Assembly: GCA_022793195.1 (NCBI GenBank)
Contig: JAAWCJ010000001.1
Location: forward strand, 1 to 58,527
Direction of reading: 5' to 3'
Length of the DNA stretch: 58,527 nucleotides
Source: Lachnospiraceae bacterium
GTDB lineage: Bacteria; Bacillota; Clostridia; Lachnospirales; Lachnospiraceae
Shown here: positions 8,579 to 18,336 of the stretch, one piece after another
Position numbering within the stretch: the first letter of the stretch is position 1
How the letters are laid out: the number at the start of each line of letters is the position of its first letter
Program-made: the position numbers and the translations under genes
The notes under the pieces: model-generated
Databases searched by the model: none
What the model was told of the DNA's origin: nothing
Seen by the model: the letters and a program-made list of their open reading frames with translations, nothing else

Positions 8579-8788
8579 TTTGTATTGATATACGCCGGGC
8601 GCCCCGCCTGCCTTCGCTTTCGTCCGGCAGGCAGATTTTGCAGGTTTTGTTGAGCCTAGCGGCGTCAGTCCCGCTGACCGGCTTTTATGGAAGCGGCGAC
8701 TGGCGGCAAAAGGCGGCGAAACAAAACCAAAAAATCAACGTGGACGAAAGCGAAGGCAGGCGGGGTGCCCGGCGTGTATCGATACAAA
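8579..8788. repeat. 210-bp long-arm palindromic element
   Basis: Bases 8579-8625 and 8742-8788 are 47-bp inverted arms with only three mismatches, and each mismatch is a G-U-type pair when read as plus-strand RNA. Inside, GGTTTTGTT (from about 8642) and AACAAAACC (about 8719-8728) make a second pair, and the centre is rich in GGCGG/CCGCT repeats. It sits between the converging CotS-like and yhaN genes and is followed by a T-rich run (8789-8803), so it can act as a terminator. Its length and GC-rich arms also resemble a small non-autonomous repeat element. No open frame lies within. Confidence 0.85.
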
Positions 8789-8801
8789 TATTTTTAATTT
8801 T

Positions 8802-10682
8802 TTAAGTCAGCACCAACAGGCGGTAAGGAACCTTCAGCCTTGACAGGAAGGCAGCCTCCCTCTTGTGGCTGGTAAAAAGGAAGACCTGACCGGGATAATA
8901 CTCTGCCAGCCATTTTAGAGTATTGTTGAGGCGGGTATCGTCATAATAAGCGAAAGTATCATCCAGAAGAATTGGAAGTGTATGGCCGGGGAAAAGGATT
9001 TCCACAGCGCTTATGCGCAGGGCCAGATAAACCTGTTCAATGGTGCCGCGGCTTAAGGATTCCAGAGGAATGGTGCGCCCTCCGCTTCTCACAGTGACCC
9101 CCAGGTTTTCGTCAATATGGAATCGGTCATAAAGACCTCCTGTGACAGCGTCCATGATTTCGGAAACCCGGTTATTTAGAAGGGGGCTGAAAGCTTCGTG
9201 GATTTTGGAAGCAAGGGTGGTAATGGTTTTTTCCGCCATGGTGACAGCTTCTATCTTTTCTGTCAGAGATTTATTGTTTTCCATGGTTTGGAAAAGAGCC
9301 TGTTTTTCCTCTTCCAGAGCAGAGAGAACGCCGCAGGCCTGTTCAAATTCCCAGGCCTGTTTCTGCCAGTGCTCCATTTCAGTTCTGGCGGCACGGAGCT
9401 TTTCCTGGACAGCTACGGTGGCTTTTAAAGAAGCATCTGAAAGCTCTTGCTTTTTCTTAAGGGAATCCAGAAGAACGGCATATTCCATAAATTTTTTCTT
9501 CATTAATATACGGTTTTCTTCGGTGATGTCAGAGACTCCCAGATGGGTTTCATATTCATTTTTTAAAAACTGCTCCGTTTCCATGGCCATAGCTGCAGAA
9601 TCCGAATCTTCTTTTTTGGAACGGGCAGACAATATGACCATAAAAAGCAGGGAAAAAAAGGCCCCGGCAAAAAACAAAATTAAAAAAGGAAGCTTTGGCA
9701 GGGGAAAAGGTGTATTGGTAAAAGGAAGTTCTTCATAGAATATACTTCCCAGGGCCAATGCCAAAAAAACAACAAAAGAAAACAGGAGGAGAAAGACATT
9801 CCGAAGCCGGAACGAATGGTTCCCATGCCGCGCATTATCACCGGAAGCCAGACGGTGGGCCGTATACGCATCCCGCAGCCGTTCCTGATAAAGATCAATA
9901 TCTTTAACAGAAGCTAAGGTATGGTTTTCAACGGATTCCTGAAGGCTTTCAATGTCTTTATCCAGAAAACAGCGTTTTTTATCCTCTGTATCCAGGCTGT
10001 TTTCCAGTTGCTTAATTTCCGATGCCAGTGTATCGGGCTGTTTTCCGAGAGACTTCAACTTGTCTTCCGTTTCACAGATTTTTGCGAAAACCTCCTGATA
10101 TTTGGCAGAGGCCTCCGGCTCAAGCTGCTGCTTCAGGCCCTTTTTCTTCTCCTGAAGAGAGGACAAGGCTTTTGTCACATCCAGCGTGGAAGTACCGGAT
10201 AAGGTAATGCTGGAAAGATGGTTTTTCAGGCTTTCACTTAAAGAACCGTCGGTGGCCGCTTTCAGCTGTTCGATACTGATGGTATTTCGATAAGTTTCCT
10301 CCGTAATGTGGCCGAGAAGGGCGTCAAGTTCTTCCTGGCTGGAAGCAGCGGACTGGCCGCTTTCCGGCCTCCTGACAGAGAGGGAACGATTTTTTGTATC
10401 CAGGCACCGCTCAATCAGATAGTCCTCCTGACCGGCAGATATGGTTAAGGAACCGCCATAGGTAGCCTGCCCTTCCCAGGGATAATAGTGAGAGTAGGCA
10501 TCATGGCCGGCGGCCCGCCCCCTGCCTCTCTCCATACCAAACAGCATACTTTTCAGGTAGGCATGGAGGGTGGATTTTCCGGAACCATTTTCTCCGTAAA
10601 TTACGTTGATTCCTTCAGAAAAGGACATGTCGCGGTGGATATATTTTCCGAAACCGGAAATATGTATGTCTTTTAATAGCAT
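8802..10682 (-). CDS. yhaN: SbcC/YhaN-like AAA ATPase with central membrane helices
   Basis: ABC/SMC-type ATPase that would pair with the upstream nuclease for DNA end processing. N-terminal Walker A GENGSGKST (residues 30-38) follows the typical LKDIHISGFGKY strand; the C-terminal half has the signature LSRGTIEQVYLALRIS (about 541-556) and Walker B ILLDDTFAYYDD (about 570-581). Long coiled coils lie between. Near residues 290-348 there are two hydrophobic segments (FLLLFSFVVFLALALG and LPFLILFFAGAFFSLLF), as in YhaN-like proteins, suggesting membrane attachment. 626 residues is shorter than SbcC. It begins directly after the yhaO stop, so translation is probably coupled. Confidence 0.82.
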   Translation of the reverse strand: MLLKDIHISGFGKYIHRDMSFSEGINVIYGENGSGKSTLHAYLKSMLFGMERGRGRAAGHDAYSHYYPWEGQATYGGSLTISAGQEDYLIERCLDTKNRSLSVRRPESGQSAASSQEELDALLGHITEETYRNTISIEQLKAATDGSLSESLKNHLSSITLSGTSTLDVTKALSSLQEKKKGLKQQLEPEASAKYQEVFAKICETEDKLKSLGKQPDTLASEIKQLENSLDTEDKKRCFLDKDIESLQESVENHTLASVKDIDLYQERLRDAYTAHRLASGDNARHGNHSFRLRNVFLLLFSFVVFLALALGSIFYEELPFTNTPFPLPKLPFLILFFAGAFFSLLFMVILSARSKKEDSDSAAMAMETEQFLKNEYETHLGVSDITEENRILMKKKFMEYAVLLDSLKKKQELSDASLKATVAVQEKLRAARTEMEHWQKQAWEFEQACGVLSALEEEKQALFQTMENNKSLTEKIEAVTMAEKTITTLASKIHEAFSPLLNNRVSEIMDAVTGGLYDRFHIDENLGVTVRSGGRTIPLESLSRGTIEQVYLALRISAVEILFPGHTLPILLDDTFAYYDDTRLNNTLKWLAEYYPGQVFLFTSHKREAAFLSRLKVPYRLLVLT

Positions 10683-11780
10683 TTAAGATTCTCCTGTGTC
10701 TGTGTCAAAATTGGAAAGAAGTGCATCCAGGCCGTAATAAAAAGCCAGGCGCCGGATCGGATCCGTCAGAGTATCTTCGCTGCCGTCAGGCAGGAAGGAA
10801 TCAATATAATCTCCGATAATATCATTCCGGTGGTTTTTTTGCAGGGCAGCCATATTATAAGCGGGAGCCGTGTCGTCACGGAAAGAAATAATCCTGCCGG
10901 AGGTACGCAGGTATTCTTCATTAAAAAGAATGTCAGGATCCCGTTTACCGTTCAGGACTACTTTATAAATGTTGGAAGGGCCGTACTGCTCAATAAATTT
11001 GGACAGAGTCTGAAATAAAGTCTGGTTTGTGGTCTTTTCTGTCACTTTTACCTGGCAGGGAATATAAGTACGGGAAGAAAGCGGTACAAACCGCAGCCGC
11101 AGATTCCCGGCTTTGGTTCCCGGGGACAACTCTCCTAAGATGTATCCATGGGCGCCGGTTTCCGTCATATCAATGGGAGAAAGAGAACCAGGGACACCGT
11201 ACCGCCCTGCGGCGGAAAGTTCAGGCTTATGAATATGTCCCAGGGCTGTATATGAAAAACCGGAAGAGGCCAATTTCTTTTTGTCAATGGGAATATGGGT
11301 TTCATCACCTCCATGGGCCAGAAGAATATGGAAATTACCGTCTTGCGGGGCAGTGAGGTTATCATAAAGAGGTTCGTTTATTTCCCGCGTATGGTAACTG
11401 AAGCCATGGACCGTGGTTTTTAAAGCAGGAAAAGTAACCGTATCCAATTCTTCCCCTGATAAAAAAAACACATTGGGCGCCCAGGAGAATTCTGCCAGGG
11501 AAGAGCCTGTACGGATACAGTCATGGTTTCCGGCAATGAGTACCACCGGAATATCCGGAATGTTGGAAAAAAGCGCATTGGCTTCTTTTAATTCCGCCGG
11601 AGTCGGCTGGCGGTGGAACAGATCACCGGCAACAAGGAGCAGATCTGCTTTTTCTTTAAGGCAGGCGCCGATCAAGTTTCGGAATGTACTTAAGATATCG
11701 AGAGAACGCTCTTTCGACCAGGGAAAACCGCGATCCGGCTGGCAGCCCAAGTGAATGTCTGCGGTATGGATAAATTTCAT
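10683..11780 (-). CDS. yhaO: YhaO/SbcD-like DNA exonuclease (metallophosphoesterase)
   Basis: Calcineurin-like nuclease subunit. Metal motifs appear in order: HTADIHLG (Asp8, His10), LLLVAGDLFHRQ (Asp near 49), AGNHDCI (near 83-89), LLAHGGDE and LGHIHKP. 365 residues, similar to B. subtilis YhaO and SbcD. The start ATG 11780 has a modest AAAGGG site. The gene is first in a two-gene unit with yhaN, the usual arrangement in Bacillota; the partner yhaM, beside them in Bacillus, is found far away here at 52.5 kb. Function in DNA repair is inferred from family. Confidence 0.88.
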   Translation of the reverse strand: MKFIHTADIHLGCQPDRGFPWSKERSLDILSTFRNLIGACLKEKADLLLVAGDLFHRQPTPAELKEANALFSNIPDIPVVLIAGNHDCIRTGSSLAEFSWAPNVFFLSGEELDTVTFPALKTTVHGFSYHTREINEPLYDNLTAPQDGNFHILLAHGGDETHIPIDKKKLASSGFSYTALGHIHKPELSAAGRYGVPGSLSPIDMTETGAHGYILGELSPGTKAGNLRLRFVPLSSRTYIPCQVKVTEKTTNQTLFQTLSKFIEQYGPSNIYKVVLNGKRDPDILFNEEYLRTSGRIISFRDDTAPAYNMAALQKNHRNDIIGDYIDSFLPDGSEDTLTDPIRRLAFYYGLDALLSNFDTDTGES

Positions 11781-11981
11781 AAAAAATCCCTTTCTGAAAA
11801 TACTAAAATCAGGCAGCAGACGATTTATTTTTCTGCTTTCTGGCCTTTACCGTCGATTGACGGAAATACATATGCTCCAGTCAATGGACGGTATCAACAT
11901 TATAACACAGGAAGATATGAAAAGCAAAAGGATGGGTTTTATAAAATGCATAAAATTTGTGGGAAAATAACAAAAAAATTG

Positions 11982-12010
11982 TTCACTTATTCTAAAAGAT
12001 GTGATACACT
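11982..12010 (+). promoter_or_regulatory. Promoter of glgCD
   Basis: TTCACT (11982-11987), 17 bases, TACACT (12005-12010), with an upstream TG giving an extended -10 (TGATACACT). Confidence 0.6.
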
Positions 12011-12048
12011 AGAACTACAAATATAATTCAACAGCAAGAGGTGATAGT

Positions 12049-13323
12049 GTGGTTAAGAAAGAGATGATAGCAATGCTGCTGGCTGGAGGCCAGGGCAGCA
12101 GACTGGGGGTTCTGACGGCAAATGTGGCCAAGCCCGCGACAGCTTTTGGCGGCAAATATCGTATAATTGATTTTCCGCTCAGCAACTGTATTAATTCCGG
12201 CATTGATACGGTGGGTGTATTGACCCAGTACCAGCCGCTCCGGTTGAATTCTCATATTGGAATCGGTATTCCCTGGGATTTGGACAGGAATATCGGAGGC
12301 GTGACAGTGCTTCCGCCTTATGAGAAAAGTAAAAACAGTGAGTGGTATACCGGTACGGCCAATGCCATTTACCAGAATCTGCAGTATATGGAATCTTATA
12401 ATCCGGAATATGTCCTGATTTTATCAGGAGACCATATTTATAAGATGGATTATGAGGTGATGCTTGACTACCATAAGGCGAACAATGCGGATATTACCAT
12501 CGCCGCCCTTCCTGTTCCCATGGAAGAGGCCAGCCGTTTTGGTGTGGTGATTACCGACGAGAACAGCCGGATCACCGAGTTTGAGGAGAAGCCGGAGCAT
12601 CCCAGGAGTAACCTGGCATCCATGGGTATTTATATTTTCAGCTGGAAAGTGTTAAAGGAAGCCCTCATCAAGATGTCCGATGAGCCTGGTTGTGATTTCG
12701 GCAAACATGTGATTCCTTACTGCCACAGTAAGGGTGACAGGATTTTTGCATTTGAGTACAATGGATACTGGAAAGACGTGGGGACCCTTGGCTCTTATTG
12801 GGAAGCAAACATGGAGCTGGTGGACATTATTCCTGTCTTTAACCTGTATGAGGAGTTCTGGAAAATTTATACAAAGAGCGACATTCTCCCTCCTCAGTAT
12901 ATTTCCAGTGAGTCTGTCATTGAGAGAAGTATCATTGCCGAGGGAACGGAAGTCTATGGACAGGTGTACAATTCAGTGGTGGGCGTTGGTGTAAAAATCG
13001 GTAAAGGAGCTGTGGTGCGGGATTCGATCCTGATGTCAGGCGTTGTGATTGGGGACGGGACCATTGTGGACAAGGCGATTATTGCCGACAATGTAAAAGT
13101 CGGTGCAAATGTCCGTCTGGGATGCGGCGACTATGCGGAGAGTAAGCTGAATCCCAAAGTTTACGCCTTCGATCTGGTGACAGTTGGGGAGGATTCTTAT
13201 ATTCCTGACAATGTAACTATGGGAAGAAACACAGCTATTTCCGGTATTACGGAATCTTCCGATTATCCTGACGGAACTTTAGGCAGCGGAGATTATATTA
13301 TAAAGGCAGGTGGCGTAAAGTGA
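12049..13323 (+). CDS. glgC: Glucose-1-phosphate adenylyltransferase, catalytic subunit
   Basis: Makes ADP-glucose from glucose-1-phosphate and ATP, the committed step of glycogen synthesis. Nucleotidyltransferase signature [11 protein letters not shown] at residues 7-17 keeps the catalytic Arg; other family marks are [22 protein letters not shown] and FEEKPEHP. The C-terminal third is a left-handed beta-helix of hexapeptide repeats (for example [25 protein letters not shown]). 424 residues is typical. GTG start at 12049 with AGAGGTG six bases upstream. The stop overlaps the glgD start by four bases (GTGA). Confidence 0.95.
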   Translation: MVKKEMIAMLLAGGQGSRLGVLTANVAKPATAFGGKYRIIDFPLSNCINSGIDTVGVLTQYQPLRLNSHIGIGIPWDLDRNIGGVTVLPPYEKSKNSEWYTGTANAIYQNLQYMESYNPEYVLILSGDHIYKMDYEVMLDYHKANNADITIAALPVPMEEASRFGVVITDENSRITEFEEKPEHPRSNLASMGIYIFSWKVLKEALIKMSDEPGCDFGKHVIPYCHSKGDRIFAFEYNGYWKDVGTLGSYWEANMELVDIIPVFNLYEEFWKIYTKSDILPPQYISSESVIERSIIAEGTEVYGQVYNSVVGVGVKIGKGAVVRDSILMSGVVIGDGTIVDKAIIADNVKVGANVRLGCGDYAESKLNPKVYAFDLVTVGEDSYIPDNVTMGRNTAISGITESSDYPDGTLGSGDYIIKAGGVK

Positions 13324-14441
13324 GAGCGGTAGGTATTATTCTGGCAGGCGGAAACAATAAAAAAATGAGGGAATTGTCAGAGAAGCGGGCAGTGGCCGCG
13401 ATGCCGGTTGCAGGCAGCTACAGAGCCATCGATTTTTCCCTGAGTAATATGACTAATTCCCATATTAAAAAGGTGGCTGTATTTACCCAGTATAATTCCA
13501 TTTCTTTAAACGAGCATTTAAGCTCCTCCAAGTGGTGGGATTTCGGAAGGAAGCAGGGTGGGCTTTATGTGTTCACCCCTACCTTGTCGGCCATCAACAA
13601 CAACTGGTACAGAGGCACGGCTGATGCCCTCTGGCAGAACATCAATTATTTAAAGAACAGCCATGAACCTTATGTGGTGATTGCATCTGGTGATGGCGTC
13701 TACAAACTGGATTATAATAAGGTACTGGAGTACCACATTGCAAAGCAGGCCGATATTACGGTGGTCTGTAAAGATATGCCGTCAGATGCAGATGTGAGCC
13801 GTTTTGGCCTGGTGCGGACCAACGAAGAAGACAGGATCGTGGATTTTGATGAAAAACCCATGGTGGCCACATCCCATACAGTTTCCTGCGGGATTTATGT
13901 AATCCGTCGCCGCCAGCTGATTGAGCTGATTGAGAAATGTGCGGAAGAAGACCGCTATGATTTTGTGCAGGATATCCTGATCCGATATAAAAACATGAAG
14001 CGGATTTACGCTTATAAGCTGGATACTTACTGGAGCAACATCTCCTGCGTGGATGCTTACTTTAAGACCAATATGGAATTCCTGAACCCGGAAGTCCGCA
14101 ATTATTTCTTTAATACTTATCCTGATGTATATTCCAAGGTGGACGATAATCCTCCGGCAAAATATAACGTGGGGGCAAAAGTGAGAAACAGCCTGGTTTC
14201 CAGCGGCTGTATCATCAACGGGGAGGTTGAGAATTCCGTATTATTTAAAAAGGCGTATATCGGAAATAACTGTGTGATTCGGAATTCCATCATCCTGAAC
14301 GATGTTTATATTGGGGATAACACACGGATTGAGAACTGCATCGTGGAAAGCAGGGATACGATCCGCGCCAATATGACTTATATTGGAGAACCAAACAATA
14401 TAAAGATTGTGATTGAAAAAAACGAAAGATTTGTGCTTTAA
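13320..14441 (+). CDS. glgD: Glucose-1-phosphate adenylyltransferase regulatory subunit
   Basis: GlgC paralogue that in Bacillota forms a hetero-oligomer with GlgC and raises its activity. The usual GxGxRL loop is degenerate ([12 protein letters not shown]), lacking the catalytic Arg, as expected for GlgD, while [13 protein letters not shown] and FDEKPM remain. The C-terminal beta-helix repeats are present. 373 residues. It starts at GTG 13320, overlapping the glgC stop, with AGGTGG just upstream: translational coupling that would fix subunit ratio. Glycogen storage is commonly linked to sporulation in this group. Confidence 0.93.
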   Translation: MRAVGIILAGGNNKKMRELSEKRAVAAMPVAGSYRAIDFSLSNMTNSHIKKVAVFTQYNSISLNEHLSSSKWWDFGRKQGGLYVFTPTLSAINNNWYRGTADALWQNINYLKNSHEPYVVIASGDGVYKLDYNKVLEYHIAKQADITVVCKDMPSDADVSRFGLVRTNEEDRIVDFDEKPMVATSHTVSCGIYVIRRRQLIELIEKCAEEDRYDFVQDILIRYKNMKRIYAYKLDTYWSNISCVDAYFKTNMEFLNPEVRNYFFNTYPDVYSKVDDNPPAKYNVGAKVRNSLVSSGCIINGEVENSVLFKKAYIGNNCVIRNSIILNDVYIGDNTRIENCIVESRDTIRANMTYIGEPNNIKIVIEKNERFVL

Positions 14442-14481
14442 GCTTTGGTAGCAAGAAGGCAAAGGAAGGGGACTGTGAAAC

Positions 14482-14760
14482 ATGCAGATTACAGACGTGA
14501 GGGTTAGAAAAGTAGCAAAAGAAGGAAAAATGAAAGCCATTGTGTCCATTACCCTGGATAATGAGTTTGTCGTCCACGATATCAAGGTGATCGAAGGGGA
14601 AAAGGGTATGTTTATTGCCATGCCCAGCAGAAAGGCCGCTGACGGCGAGTACAGGGATATTGCCCATCCCATCAATTCCGATACAAGGGATAAGATTCAG
14701 GGGATTATCCTGGCGAAATATGAGACTACGCTTCTGGAAGCGGAAGAAGAGGAGGAGTAG
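14482..14760 (+). CDS. spoVG: SpoVG-family regulator
   Basis: Small nucleic-acid-binding protein involved in septation and sporulation control; other members bind RNA or DNA. The 92 residues start with [11 protein letters not shown] and contain [21 protein letters not shown] and YRDIAHPI, the hallmark segments. The tail is acidic (LEAEEEEE), common in clostridial versions. AAGGGG precedes the ATG. The gene is 40 bp after glgD and followed by a strong terminator, so it may be transcribed with glgCD or from its own promoter. Confidence 0.95.
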   Translation: MQITDVRVRKVAKEGKMKAIVSITLDNEFVVHDIKVIEGEKGMFIAMPSRKAADGEYRDIAHPINSDTRDKIQGIILAKYETTLLEAEEEEE

Positions 14761-14817
14761 GAAACGTCGCCGGATTAAGTTACGATACAGCGACAAGGTC
14801 TTTCCTGTGAAATTGAG

Positions 14818-14853
14818 AAAGGATGCCCGGGTGTGAGGGCATCCTTTTTTTTC
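14818..14853 (+). terminator. Rho-independent terminator after spoVG
   Basis: AAAGGATGCCC (14818-14828) pairs with GGGCATCCTTT (14837-14847) and runs into a T-tract (14845-14852). It also lies at the end of the converging kdpE gene and may act in both directions. Confidence 0.92.
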
Positions 14854-15555
14854 TTATTCAATTCGCATCATACGGTAGCCGACGCCGATATGGGTCTGGA
14901 TATACTGGGGGGAATCTGCATCCGGCTCCAGCTTTTTACGGAGGGTGGCCATAAATACCCGCAGGGATGCAACATCATTTTCCCAGCTCCTCCCCCAGAT
15001 ATTCTGGGTGATAAATGTGTGGGTTAAAACTTTCCCCGTATTTCTGGAGAGAAGGCACAGCAGCTTATATTCAATGGGGGTTAAATGCAGTTCCAGGCCA
15101 TTGAGGTATGCACATCCTCCGGCATAATCCACTTTGAGCTTTCCATTGACAAAAGAAGAACCGGTGGAAGTCGTCTCATTTGTCATGAAAGTGAGCCTTC
15201 GCTGTGTCACCCTGATTCTGGCCAGCAGTTCTTCCACGGAAAAAGGTTTTGTCAGGTAGTCGTCAGCCCCTGCGTCAAGTGCTTCTATTTTGTCACTGTC
15301 TTCACTTCTTGCACTGATGACAATGATGGGCAGGTTGGACCAGGAACGGATTTTCGTGATCACCTGTATCCCATCCATATCGGGAAGGCCCAAATCCAGA
15401 AGGACAATGTCGGGATTGTGGGAGGAAGCCTCTAAAACAGCCATTTCTCCGTTTACTGCCACCAAATAACGGTAGTCATTTGTTTTTAAGGTGGTGGTGA
15501 TCAGATTACGTACAGGTGAATCATCTTCTACAACTAAAATAAGTGGTTTATTCAT
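14854..15555 (-). CDS. kdpE: KdpE-like response regulator
   Basis: OmpR-family transcription factor: receiver domain with acidic pocket EDD (10-12) and phosphoacceptor Asp54 in IVLLDLGLPDMDG, conserved Lys in YLTKPF, and a C-terminal winged helix (ELHLTPIEYKLLCLL ... HIGVGYRM). 233 residues. The ATG at 15555 overlaps the kdpD stop by eight bases (ATGAATAA), a coupled pair. In the classical system KdpE activates kdpFABC; no such genes are here, and the upstream operon members are trkH and trkA, so these are its likeliest targets (inference). Confidence 0.88.
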   Translation of the reverse strand: MNKPLILVVEDDSPVRNLITTTLKTNDYRYLVAVNGEMAVLEASSHNPDIVLLDLGLPDMDGIQVITKIRSWSNLPIIVISARSEDSDKIEALDAGADDYLTKPFSVEELLARIRVTQRRLTFMTNETTSTGSSFVNGKLKVDYAGGCAYLNGLELHLTPIEYKLLCLLSRNTGKVLTHTFITQNIWGRSWENDVASLRVFMATLRKKLEPDADSPQYIQTHIGVGYRMMRIE

Positions 15556-18259
15556 ATAGCTTGACCTCTCTGGCAGGTAGTGTAAATGTAAAAATGGCGC
15601 CGTGGGGCTGATTATCTGATACAGATATGGCGCCCCCGTGGGCAGTGGCAATGGACTTGCATAAAGACAGACCAAGCCCCAGGCTTCTGCGGCTGTCCGC
15701 TATTTTGTTGGCGCCACTATAGAACATATCAAAAATATGGGGTTTTTGTTCATCTGGTATCCCGGGTCCGTTATCTGAAACAGAAACTTCCACTAAGTCA
15801 CCCTTCTTTTTTGTGCATATCACAATGGAAGAACCGGAGGGGGTATATTTGATTGCATTGTCCACCAGATTGATAATAAGCTGGACAACCAGCTTTGCAT
15901 CAATCCAGGCAAGAATGAAATCCTGGGGACTGGAGACTTGAATGGAATGTTCCCTGCTTTTCCGGTTTACATGCAGCAGCGCTTCAGAAATCACTTCTTC
16001 CATCAATTCCGCCGACTGTTTTAAATGTACGCGCCCCTCCTCGATTCGTGTGACAGCCAGAAGGTTTTCCACCAGATTGATTAACCACATGGAATCGTCA
16101 TAAATATCTGTGAAAATCTGTGCTCTTGCATCGTCATCCAGTTTTTTATAATTTGACATCAGATTACTGGCATTTCCCGAAATTGAAGTCAGGGGAGTGC
16201 GCAGGTCGTGGGAAATGGCCCGTAGCAGATTTGCGCGTAACTGTTCATTTTTTGCGAGGATTGCCGCTTCTTCTTTTTCCCTGGCATTTTTAATGTTTTC
16301 AAGAGCCAGGGCACATTCCCCTAAAATAGAAAGAAGGACGCTGTTTTCAAAAGAATCTAAGGGGGTATCTCCCATGGAAATACCCACAATACCATATACC
16401 TGCTGGTTGACCCGTATAGCCAGGTACAGGCACTTTGCATAGGAAAAAGTGTCCGTAGTGGCGCCCGCATGACGATTGTTACGCAATACCCAAAGGGCAA
16501 TATCCCGTTCACTTTGCGAAATGAAACCGATCTGGCTGTTTTCCGACACAGGGAAAAGCATAGGGGAAGAAAGTCCGGCAAAGCCATCTTCTGCTTTTTG
16601 GGCCAGACAGACCACCAGATCTCTTTTCAAAAGTTTCGTCAGCTGTCCGGCAGCTGCTTCCACCACAGGACCTTCCTCCTTTTCTTTTTGTAAAAGCTGG
16701 TTTGTTTCAAAAAGGATCCGGGTACGGAAGGTGGCACGGGCCGACTGTTTTGCATTGTCTTTCAGTTTTGTGGCAAGGGAGCCGGATAAAAGAGCAACCA
16801 TAAACATAATGGCAAAGGTCACCAGGTAGGAAGGGTCATAAAAGTGGAAGGTAAAACGGGGAACCGTGAAAAAAAAGTTAAATATCAATACGCTGAGTAC
16901 AGGGGAAAGCAGGCTGCAAAGACGGTTTGTGGTGATTACGGAAATCAGCAGGACACCAAAAATATATACAGTGATAATATTGGCCTCAGTGAACCCTAAA
17001 ATATGGAATGACTGGCCGATTAATGTTGCTGCAAAAAGGACAAAGATACTTTTTGCGATGTCACGGGCAGTTATTACCGGCGGAGTGGGATTCTTTTTTA
17101 TATGGGCATGGTAACTGTTGCCGGCATCCGTATCCGGTATAATATGGATATCCAGATTGGGGGCTGTTGTAATGAGGCGTTCTGTCAGGGACGGCTTATG
17201 GAAAATACTTTTTCGGATGGCAGTACTGCGCCCAATTACGATTTTGGAAACCCCGGTAAGCCGTGCAAACTCTGCAATCTGGTAAGAAACATCTTCTCCA
17301 TAGCTGGTTTCAATGGCAGCGCCGAGCTGGCGGGCTAAATGCATATTTTCACGCAGACGGTTTTTATCGCTGTCGGCCATATTTGCAAATCTTGGGGTTT
17401 CAACAAAAAGGGCGGTAAAGGCCCCGCGAAAAGCATGGGCCATCCTTGCCGCTGTCCGAATGATTTTTGCATTGGACGGTGAGGAAGAGAGACAGACCAA
17501 GATATGTTCGTCTGTGTGGTATCCCCTGTGGCTGTGCCTCCGGGTAGTTTCTGTAATCAGATTAACCCTGTCGGCACACCGGCGCAAAGCGATTTCCCGT
17601 AAAGCAGTCAATTTTTCAAGAGTAAAAAGAGGGGATTTCTTTTGCCCTGTCTTTTTTTCTTTGAGCAGGTTTTCCGTATTGAGCCGGTCCAACAGCTCCT
17701 GAGGTTCAATATCCACCAGTTCCACCTGGTCCGCCTGGTCAAAGACAGAATCGGGAATTCTTTCCGGTTCTGACATCCCGGTAATCAATGCCACAGTATC
17801 ATTCAAGCTTTCGATATTCCATACATTGACGGTGGTATAAACATCGATACCAGCCCCCAGCAGTTCTTTCACATCCTGATACCGTTTGGCGTGGCGGCTG
17901 CCGGCTTGATTTGTGTGGGCAAGTTCATCCACTAAAAGCAGTTGGGGTTTTCTTTTTAATATGGAATCAATATCCAGTTCACGGCATGTAGAGGAACCAT
18001 GTTGAATATGGGTTTCCGGCAGTTTTGCCAGTCCGGTAAACAGATTTGCAGTCTTTGGCCAGCCGTGGGATTCCACATGCCCGCAGACCACGTCAATTCC
18101 GCGTTGCTTTGCCTGGCGGGCTGCCTGCAGCATGGCATATGTCTTGCCTGCGCCGGTGGCATAGCTAAAAAATATTTTGAGTTTGCCTGTGCGGCGGCCG
18201 GATATGTCATTACCAATGGGATACAAAAGCTGGCTGGAATCCTGTGGAGATGTTTCCAT
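15548..18259 (-). CDS. kdpD: KdpD-like sensor histidine kinase
   Basis: Membrane sensor kinase for potassium or turgor. In order: N-terminal KdpD ATPase domain with Walker A GAGKTYAM (about 37-44) and LLLVDELAHTN; a universal-stress-protein domain (about 250-370); four hydrophobic segments of the DUF4118 type (about 405-500); a GAF-like domain; the H-box AISHDLRTPLTSI; and the ATPase with DNAIKYTPSG, DNGPGIPD and GLGLSLC. 903 residues is full length. The USP domain contains S-x-S, 20 residues, F-T-A-x-F, close to the motif reported for c-di-AMP binding in S. aureus KdpD. AGGAGG precedes ATG 18259. Confidence 0.92.
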   Translation of the reverse strand: METSPQDSSQLLYPIGNDISGRRTGKLKIFFSYATGAGKTYAMLQAARQAKQRGIDVVCGHVESHGWPKTANLFTGLAKLPETHIQHGSSTCRELDIDSILKRKPQLLLVDELAHTNQAGSRHAKRYQDVKELLGAGIDVYTTVNVWNIESLNDTVALITGMSEPERIPDSVFDQADQVELVDIEPQELLDRLNTENLLKEKKTGQKKSPLFTLEKLTALREIALRRCADRVNLITETTRRHSHRGYHTDEHILVCLSSSPSNAKIIRTAARMAHAFRGAFTALFVETPRFANMADSDKNRLRENMHLARQLGAAIETSYGEDVSYQIAEFARLTGVSKIVIGRSTAIRKSIFHKPSLTERLITTAPNLDIHIIPDTDAGNSYHAHIKKNPTPPVITARDIAKSIFVLFAATLIGQSFHILGFTEANIITVYIFGVLLISVITTNRLCSLLSPVLSVLIFNFFFTVPRFTFHFYDPSYLVTFAIMFMVALLSGSLATKLKDNAKQSARATFRTRILFETNQLLQKEKEEGPVVEAAAGQLTKLLKRDLVVCLAQKAEDGFAGLSSPMLFPVSENSQIGFISQSERDIALWVLRNNRHAGATTDTFSYAKCLYLAIRVNQQVYGIVGISMGDTPLDSFENSVLLSILGECALALENIKNAREKEEAAILAKNEQLRANLLRAISHDLRTPLTSISGNASNLMSNYKKLDDDARAQIFTDIYDDSMWLINLVENLLAVTRIEEGRVHLKQSAELMEEVISEALLHVNRKSREHSIQVSSPQDFILAWIDAKLVVQLIINLVDNAIKYTPSGSSIVICTKKKGDLVEVSVSDNGPGIPDEQKPHIFDMFYSGANKIADSRRSLGLGLSLCKSIATAHGGAISVSDNQPHGAIFTFTLPAREVKLYE

Positions 18260-18306
18260 CGGTTTTCCTCCTGTGGTCAGAAAAATGCAGTCTTTCTACT
18301 TCATTT

Positions 18307-18312
18307 ATTATA
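18307..18312 (-). promoter_or_regulatory. Possible internal promoter -10 before kdpD
   Basis: The minus strand has a perfect TATAAT here, 48 bases before kdpD, but no recognisable -35 box 17 bases upstream. It might give kdpDE separate expression from trkHA. Confidence 0.25.
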
Positions 18313-18336
18313 TCTTATCTTGTTTTAAATTTCTAC

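Noticed and set aside
11840..11870. CGTCGATTGACGG near 11850 as a copy of the IS110-flanking repeat
   Set aside because: It shares the core word GTCGATTGAC with 58241-58259 but not the flanks; too short to call a repeat copy.
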